This document shows, piece by piece, positions 58,937-64,000 of a stretch of DNA of 64,000 nt. The stretch is from Alisma plantago-aquatica. Lineage: Eukaryota > Streptophyta > Magnoliopsida > Alismatales > Alismataceae. Below the pieces are notes generated by a model. The model did not search any database. It was not told where the DNA came from and worked only from the letters and a program-made list of their open reading frames with translations. Both the position numbers and the translations under genes were made by a program. Numbering within the stretch: the stretch's first letter is position 1; the number at the start of each line of letters is the position of its first letter. Location of the stretch: the NCBI GenBank assembly GCA_963693085.1, contig OY856413.1:471760879-471824878 (forward strand), written 5' to 3'.

Positions 58937-61362
58937 CTACTTCAACTTCATATTATAGTGTACAAACACCAAGTCATGAAGGCGTGATGCAGACAACCTA
59001 TTCCTTCTTTTTGTGTGAATCAAGTTGAAGGTTGACCAATTTCTTTCACATCCACCTGCTGCTGCTGTTTGGGACAAAACTTTTACTGCTACAGATCTCA
59101 ATTCCTCACATTCACAGCCATAATTCATCCACCAATCAGTTGTAAAAAATAAAGAATGTTTAATGATCAATCAGTGGACAAGTCAACCATTCATTATTAT
59201 GGTATCAAAATTAACCAATCATGTAATTATTTACCAGGAGAAAGTTTTTCCCTTGAATAGATAGCCGCCGGTAGCCCAAACAGACTAGATGCTTCTCTGA
59301 ATGGTTTTATCTAGTAATTGGTTGTAGTTGGACAATGAAAGAATTAGATTAACATTTTATAATAATTTATAATAAAGAATTATGTACTATGACTATCCAT
59401 ACTTGTGCAACAGCTCGAATAGCGTCATCTTTGTTATCAAAGAGCTTATCTATCACTTCTTGGAGACCCATTACCAAGTCTCCTCTTCTCCCAATGTCAT
59501 TTTTGTATTGAAACCTTGGGTTTAAAAAATAAGCTGCACATATAAGGACACAAAAGTTAGAAAATATTAGATGACTAACAAACACTAAGACCTAAATGCA
59601 ATGGCACATCTTTACCCGCTTTATGCAATGGGTGTAGAAGCATACCATCCCATCGTTCATCCACAACTTTTAGGAATTGTGCCTTGGCATTAGTTGCAAC
59701 TTCTTCAACTTTATCTCTCATAAGGCGCATTGCCTCATAGATGTAGGGCATGGTGGCATTCTTATCACCGTCCACCATGCGCAAGACATGTACTATGGGA
59801 TCCATTATCTTTACAACCTTGGTCACTCTAGTCCAGAAGTAGTCATCATTCAAAATTTTCACCACTTCTTTGGCTCTGTCAGATTTACTATCAGGGTGTT
59901 TGGCCCACTCTTCAGAAACAGAAATCCTTTTTAAACCTTGTCGTCTTTGCTTTAAGCTTTTCAAAGCGATATAGTTGCTTGCAAATCTTGTAATGCCCAG
60001 TCTTACTATGTCTCCTCCACAATACTCTTTGCTTCGCATCATTGCAAGTAGGTAAGAGCGATTATATATAAATTTTGTAATTCTTGTTGCCCTAGGCATT
60101 ACATATTTAAAAAGATCTAATTTTCCAAAATCTTTCAAAATTAGATCAATGTAGTGTGCAGAACATGGCATCCAAAATAAGTTGTAATTTGAAGACTCTT
60201 CAACTGTTTTTCCAGCTTTTTTGAAATTTGGCCCATTGTCAGTGCAAATTTGTAACACATTCTCTTTTCTGACATATTTTATCGCACCTTTAATCAATTT
60301 TGCAAGGTACCTGTGGTCTTTGATGTGGCGAGATGCATCAACTGATTTTATGAAAAATGTATCACCGTCACAATATGCCATGAAGTTGATAATCTGTGTC
60401 TTTGTACCACTTGTCCAGCCATCACACATGAGTGTCAACCCAAAAATTTTCCACTTTTTTTGTTTCATCTCCTCAATCCACTGCTCTAGCTGAAGTTTCT
60501 CCTGCGGAAGATATTTGTTCATTAAGTCATGTGCGGTTGGTGATTTGACTCCTCGTCCATGTTCATCGACAACATCTATCATATGTTGCATGTAAGGGCC
60601 TTGTGCCACATTGGGAGCAATGCCACTAGCAAATATAAATTTTCCTATCGCCTGTCCCACAACATCTTTTGCATTCTTCCACATACCTGTCAAACTTTTC
60701 TGCTTGTGACTTTGTTTACGAAACCCTGGATCAGAAGAAGTATATCTCATGCTGTTGGTCCTCAAACCCTGCATTTCTATGCTTTCTAAATTGACGACAT
60801 TTGTTGGACGGCTTCCACTGCCACCACCAACATTGAAATCAGATGGGCCAAAACCACGTCGGGTTTCATAAAATTGTCTTTCTTCTTCTTGTCTAATTGC
60901 CTCCTCCATTCTCGATCTTTTCAGTGCATGTCTCATTGCATCATCATCTTCTAATTCAACTACATTTCGTGGTATCGATGCACCGAACATCAGCTCTTTG
61001 AACCTTGCATCTCTAATCTTGTCTTGCATGTGTTTTAGATCTTTTTGATTGAGTTGCTTGGAAACAATTTTTCTTATCTGATCTGGGCAATCTCTACACT
61101 TAGCAACATTTTTATCCCCTCCCACCAAGTGCTTTTTGAACCTAGAAATCCCACCACTCATTAGAGTTTTCTTGCAGAAATTGCACTTGGTTTTTTGCCT
61201 ACTTCCATCAACCATTTCACAATACATCCATGCCGGGTCAACTTTCCCACCTGACTCACCACCTTCACCCTCACCTCCAGCACCATCACGACCTGAACCA
61301 ACCATTAAAACAAGTAGCACCCACAAAATACCCATATCTTCAATCACAAAGAACCTGCACAC
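58937..61362 (-). CDS. hAT transposase (BED zinc finger, DUF659, dimerisation domain)
   Basis: A multi-exon cut-and-paste transposase acting on the element's ends in the nucleus. Inferred exons: 59616-61362, 59403-59533, 59235-59310 and 58937-59139, with agreeing phases. The N-terminus has a BED-type zinc finger (CNFCKK..SRFKKHL, about 85 residues in). A DUF659 core follows, with the catalytic-type motifs LTLMCDGWTSGTKTQ and ICTDNGPNF and then MPCSAHYIDLILKD. The last exon carries SQTAAAGGCERNWSTFNLIH and RLHDLVFVHYN, the hAT dimerisation region with the Glu of the DDE set. The start could be ATG 61335, just after a GTGCAG acceptor, rather than 61362. The acceptor of exon 4 reads AA (59140-59141) instead of AG, so this copy may be mis-spliced. 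Everything else needed for activity looks present. Confidence 0.92.
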
Positions 61363-61399
61363 AAAAGATTAAAAGAAACAAATATTCGAATTAGACAAA

Positions 61400-62340
61400 T
61401 AGTGGGACAAATATTAGGCAAAAAAGAAAGACTAAGTTAACAAACTAGGTAGAAAATCATACATTTTAGAACTGAAAATTAATAATTAAGTAATAATTAT
61501 TTAATATTAATTATTGAAAAACTGAACTTGTTAAGTATATTGAAAATTTGTAGTATGACGACATTGACGAGTTAATAAGTGGGACTGTGGGACTAACTAA
61601 CTAAGTAGCTAACTAACTAAGTTAACTAACTAAGTAGTGAATCATCTAGGTTGAAATTTGAAAAAATCGTAATTTTTTAGAACTGAAAATTAATAAATAA
61701 TTACTGAAATTATTAAATATGTTATAAATATTGTAGTATAAGCTAACAAATTACTCAATAACTAACTACAATACAATATTACGAATTTTCTAAATCTAAA
61801 TATAATTAATGCAAATTAGAAGTATAAAATATTAAGTAAAACGAAATTTATAAAAACAGTATTTTAAATGTTTGTTTTCTAATATTATGTTGTAATAATA
61901 CATAATCTAAGTATACTTATGCTAGATCTATGCTAGAGCTAAGTAGATCTAGGCTAGATCTAAGCTAGATTTATGCTAGATCTAAGTAGATGTAGGTAGA
62001 TTTAGGCTAGATCTTAGTAGATCTCGGCTATATCTACCTCAATCTTACTAATAATCAATTTTAATATGTAAAAACAGTAATTTTAGATCATTAGATCTAT
62101 TTACTATGTATATTTATATGGAAAAGTAGTATAGAAGATAGAGTATTTAAGCATTAGTAGTAGTTTTATATATTTGGAAATGAAAAAACAAAGAAAAATG
62201 AAGGAATTTGGGATTTACCTTCTCAAACAGCACCAAAAGCACTTAGCACCAGTTCTCCAGCAGCAGCTGCGCATGCCAAGGAGAGAATACGAGAGTGTGA
62301 GGCTCCCCCAGTCAGCCACTAACTTAAAAATATCTCCAGC
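61400..62340 (-). promoter_or_regulatory. hAT 5' noncoding region with AGATCTA cluster
   Basis: The AT-rich stretch between the transposase start and the right terminus. Positions about 61921-62035 hold ten or so GCTAGATCTA/AGTAGATCTA-type repeats. A CTAACTAACTAAG cluster lies at about 61595-61640. They may be binding or promoter sites; their function is unproven. Confidence 0.45.
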
Positions 62341-62588
62341 AGCCTTTTGCACTTAATGGGCTGGACCGTCCAAAAGTCGGCCCAACATCGGCCACATCGG
62401 CGAAGCTTCGCCAACATCGGCGATTTTGGGATCATTTTGTACAGCAAAAAGTCAACATCGGCGAAGTTGTTCAAAATTCGGCTCGATGTTGAGACGGGCC
62501 CGAAGTATTCCAGAATCGACTTCGCTTGGGCACGAAGTTCGATGTTTCGGCGAAGTTTCGCCCAACATCGCCGATGTTGCGTTCCATG

Positions 62589-62788
62589 CTGGGAACGCTT
62601 GAGAAATATGGCGTGGATTCATGGAAAGTTACATCCCAAGACACAAACATACGGCGGAGACTGGGACAATAGTACGTGTTTCCTTTGCTAGTGTTGGAGT
62701 ACCTAAGAAAGAGAGTTCTAATAGACTTAGGAGATAATTTATCAGCCTTAGGATCAAAATTGTGGACAAAAGAAGTACACCCAAACAC
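62589..62788 (-). pseudogene. Copia integrase C-terminus
   Basis: The minus strand reads MFGCTSFVHNFDPKADKL, a SIRTLFLRYSN segment, then RMFVSWDVTFHESTPYFS, the conserved end of Copia integrase. The open frame runs directly into the hAT insertion and its TSD, which codes for VPS-like residues on both sides. Confidence 0.93.
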
Positions 62789-63417
62789 TCTGTGAGGAAC
62801 AAAGAAAGGCTGATCTTTTGTACATAAGACTATTAAAGGGAGTACGTCCTTGAAGCACCAAAGAGGGTTGCCTGTTGATCAGGAAACAAGTAGTAAGTAA
62901 AGCATCAGACCCGAACCTCTAGGGACATTGGATTGAAACATAGTAGTCCTGGTAATATCAAGAAGATGACGATTTTTCCTGGTAATATCAAGAAGATGAC
63001 GATTTTTACGCTCAGCTACCCCATTTGTTGAGGAGTGTGAGGACAAGACGTTCGATGAATCATCCCAACAAAGCTACAAAAATCAGCCATAGCAGTTTGA
63101 ACATATTCCAAAGCACATTATCAGATTGAAGAATTTTAATATTGCAATCAAATTGAACTTTTATTTCTTGATGAAAATGCTTAACAATGGATAACACAAA
63201 CTCTCGACTCTAATAAATAAATCCATGTCATGCGAGAAAAATCATCCACAAAGGAAATAAAATAGCGAAAACCATTATAACTATTGGTCTATACATGACC
63301 CCAAGCATCACTGTGGACTAACTCAAAGGGATAATATGCCCGTTTATTGACACGACTGGGATAAGACAGTCTATGATGTTTTCCCAATTAACATGAGTGA
63401 CACTTTAATGAAGCCAC
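62789..63417 (-). pseudogene. Copia integrase core, disrupted
   Basis: The minus strand retains fragments of integrase (for example complements of the HSDAWGHV-like and GFRYFISFVDDFS-like regions near 63200-63310), broken by stops and frameshifts. It contains the 30-bp tandem duplication at 62948-63007. Confidence 0.75.
62948..63007. repeat. 30-bp perfect tandem duplication
   Basis: Two identical 30-bp units starting CCTGGTAATATCAAGAAGAT lie at 62948-62977 and 62978-63007. The length is a multiple of three, so it would add ten residues without shifting the frame. Confidence 0.97.
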
Positions 63418-63630
63418 TTAGGATAACTCTGGTTCAAACTCTCTCAAGCTCTCCAACAACGGATGTCCATATCTGTAGTGCCACAATAAGGGAGAACCGC
63501 TCAAAAGGATAGCCGGAGCGGGAACAGATACTTGGCGAGGCAGACTGTCACCGTGGAAGAGGTAGAGATCACCTTTCCTAGGCCCCCACCAATCGTCCTC
63601 ATACTCTTTTGATCCTGTAATACAAAGCAA
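63418..63630 (-). pseudogene. Copia GAG-pre-integrase domain
   Basis: It encodes GDLYLFHGDSLPRQV and LLWHYRYGHPLLESL, the conserved zinc-binding entry to Copia integrase (His of the HHCC set visible). A gap in frame separates it from the protease. Confidence 0.9.
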
Positions 63631-63667
63631 GAAGGCCTAAACGTTACTGTATAGTTTACAATATCAA

Positions 63668-63994
63668 CTAATTTGCAATAGAGAGAAGGTTAAAAGGAAA
63701 TGCAGGCACATAGTGAACAAGTTTAAGATTAATTTTAGGAATCAGAGAAACAGATCCACTTGTTAACACTCTCCTCACTGAACCATCTGCTATGGTCACA
63801 GATTTGTGAGGAATATGTGAGTTAATGGAGTGAAGTAGTCTCCTCATACCAGTCATGTGTTGTGAAGCTCCAGAATCAACCACCCGTGAAGAAGTTGAAC
63901 CAGAAGCCAGTAGGGGGGTAGCCTGATTAGCAGTGGTAGTAGCCAGATTTGCTGAGGAAGAAGAAGATCCCACACTCATATGTTGTGTAGCCAA
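63668..63994 (-). pseudogene. Copia aspartic protease
   Basis: It contains VVDSGASQHMTG, the catalytic Asp-Ser-Gly motif with the retropepsin-like context of Copia, then SVTIADGSVRRV and VHYVPAFPFNLLSIAN. Upstream is a serine/alanine-rich gag end. It is open over this stretch; gag continues beyond 64000. Confidence 0.93.
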
Positions 63995-64000
63995 AGTAAA

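Larger units (their letters stand above)
57211..62588 (-). mobile_element. complete hAT transposon nested in Copia
   Basis: The 5,378-bp element starts CATGGTGCAGGAC and ends GCGTTCCATG. It has perfect 8-bp TSDs, CTGGGAAC, at 57203-57210 and 62589-62596. The TIRs are weak beyond CATGG, but both ends carry dense subterminal motifs: CTTCGAC/ACTTCG on the left and CATCGGCGAAG on the right. The minus strand holds a multi-exon transposase. Removing it rejoins two open parts of the Copia polyprotein. Shorter relatives lie at 649-1836, 37090-37473 and 53915-54646. Confidence 0.95.
55117..64000 (-). mobile_element. minus-strand Copia element, open at right edge
   Basis: From right to left it encodes protease, GAG-pre-integrase, integrase, reverse transcriptase and RNase H, then a polypurine tract and the 3' LTR at 55117-55285. 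Gag and the 5' LTR lie beyond 64000. The element is interrupted by a complete hAT transposon at 57211-62588 and is therefore dead, but its reading frames are much less decayed than those of the other Copia pieces, suggesting a more recent insertion. Confidence 0.93.

Overview
The window is nuclear DNA from a flowering plant. The evidence is a plant-type VPS13 gene with GT/AG introns swollen by transposons, many Ty1/Copia polyprotein relics, one primer-binding site complementary to plant initiator tRNA-Met, a tRNA-derived SINE, and numerous hAT-type elements with 8-bp target-site duplications (TSDs). The species cannot be fixed from the sequence.

The one host gene is on the + strand. Eleven exons between 24963 and 52351 encode about 1,035 consecutive residues of a VPS13-family bridge-like lipid-transfer protein: the middle to C-terminal part, with VAB/SHR-BD repeats, a Trp-rich DysF-like insert, and the APT1-like and ATG2/VPS13 C-terminal regions. 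All splice phases agree and no exon has a frameshift. The first exons lie left of the window and the last lie right of it. The introns are 9.2 kb, 4.2 kb, 7.3 kb, 3.0 kb and at least 11.6 kb long and are filled with mobile DNA.

Layout: 1-3000 is a minus-strand Copia relic cut by a SINE and three hAT-like elements. 3090-7830 is a plus-strand Copia relic split by a 1.9-kb hAT-like element that itself contains two MITEs and long TA tracts. 8139-9423 is a possible MITE. 9623-19894 is a four-copy, 2.57-kb tandem array, followed by the rest of the hAT-like element in which the array ends (to 20701). 20710-24962 is largely unassigned, with one hAT-like insertion. 24963-52351 holds the VPS13 exons; its introns carry hAT-like elements, a 3.3-kb solo LTR, Copia pieces, a 142-bp minisatellite and several tandem duplications. 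52675-55116 holds further Copia pieces. 55117-64000 is a minus-strand Copia element, open at the right edge, interrupted by a 5,378-bp hAT element with a transposase gene.

Most insertions can be bounded to the base by their TSDs, so an order of events can be read. The hAT element at 57211-62588 has the same kind of ends as shorter internally deleted copies at 649, 37090 and about 53915, and is a plausible past source of transposase for them. At least three other hAT-like families have different termini and different GC-rich subterminal motifs, and no recognisable transposase in the window. No host gene other than VPS13 was recognised.
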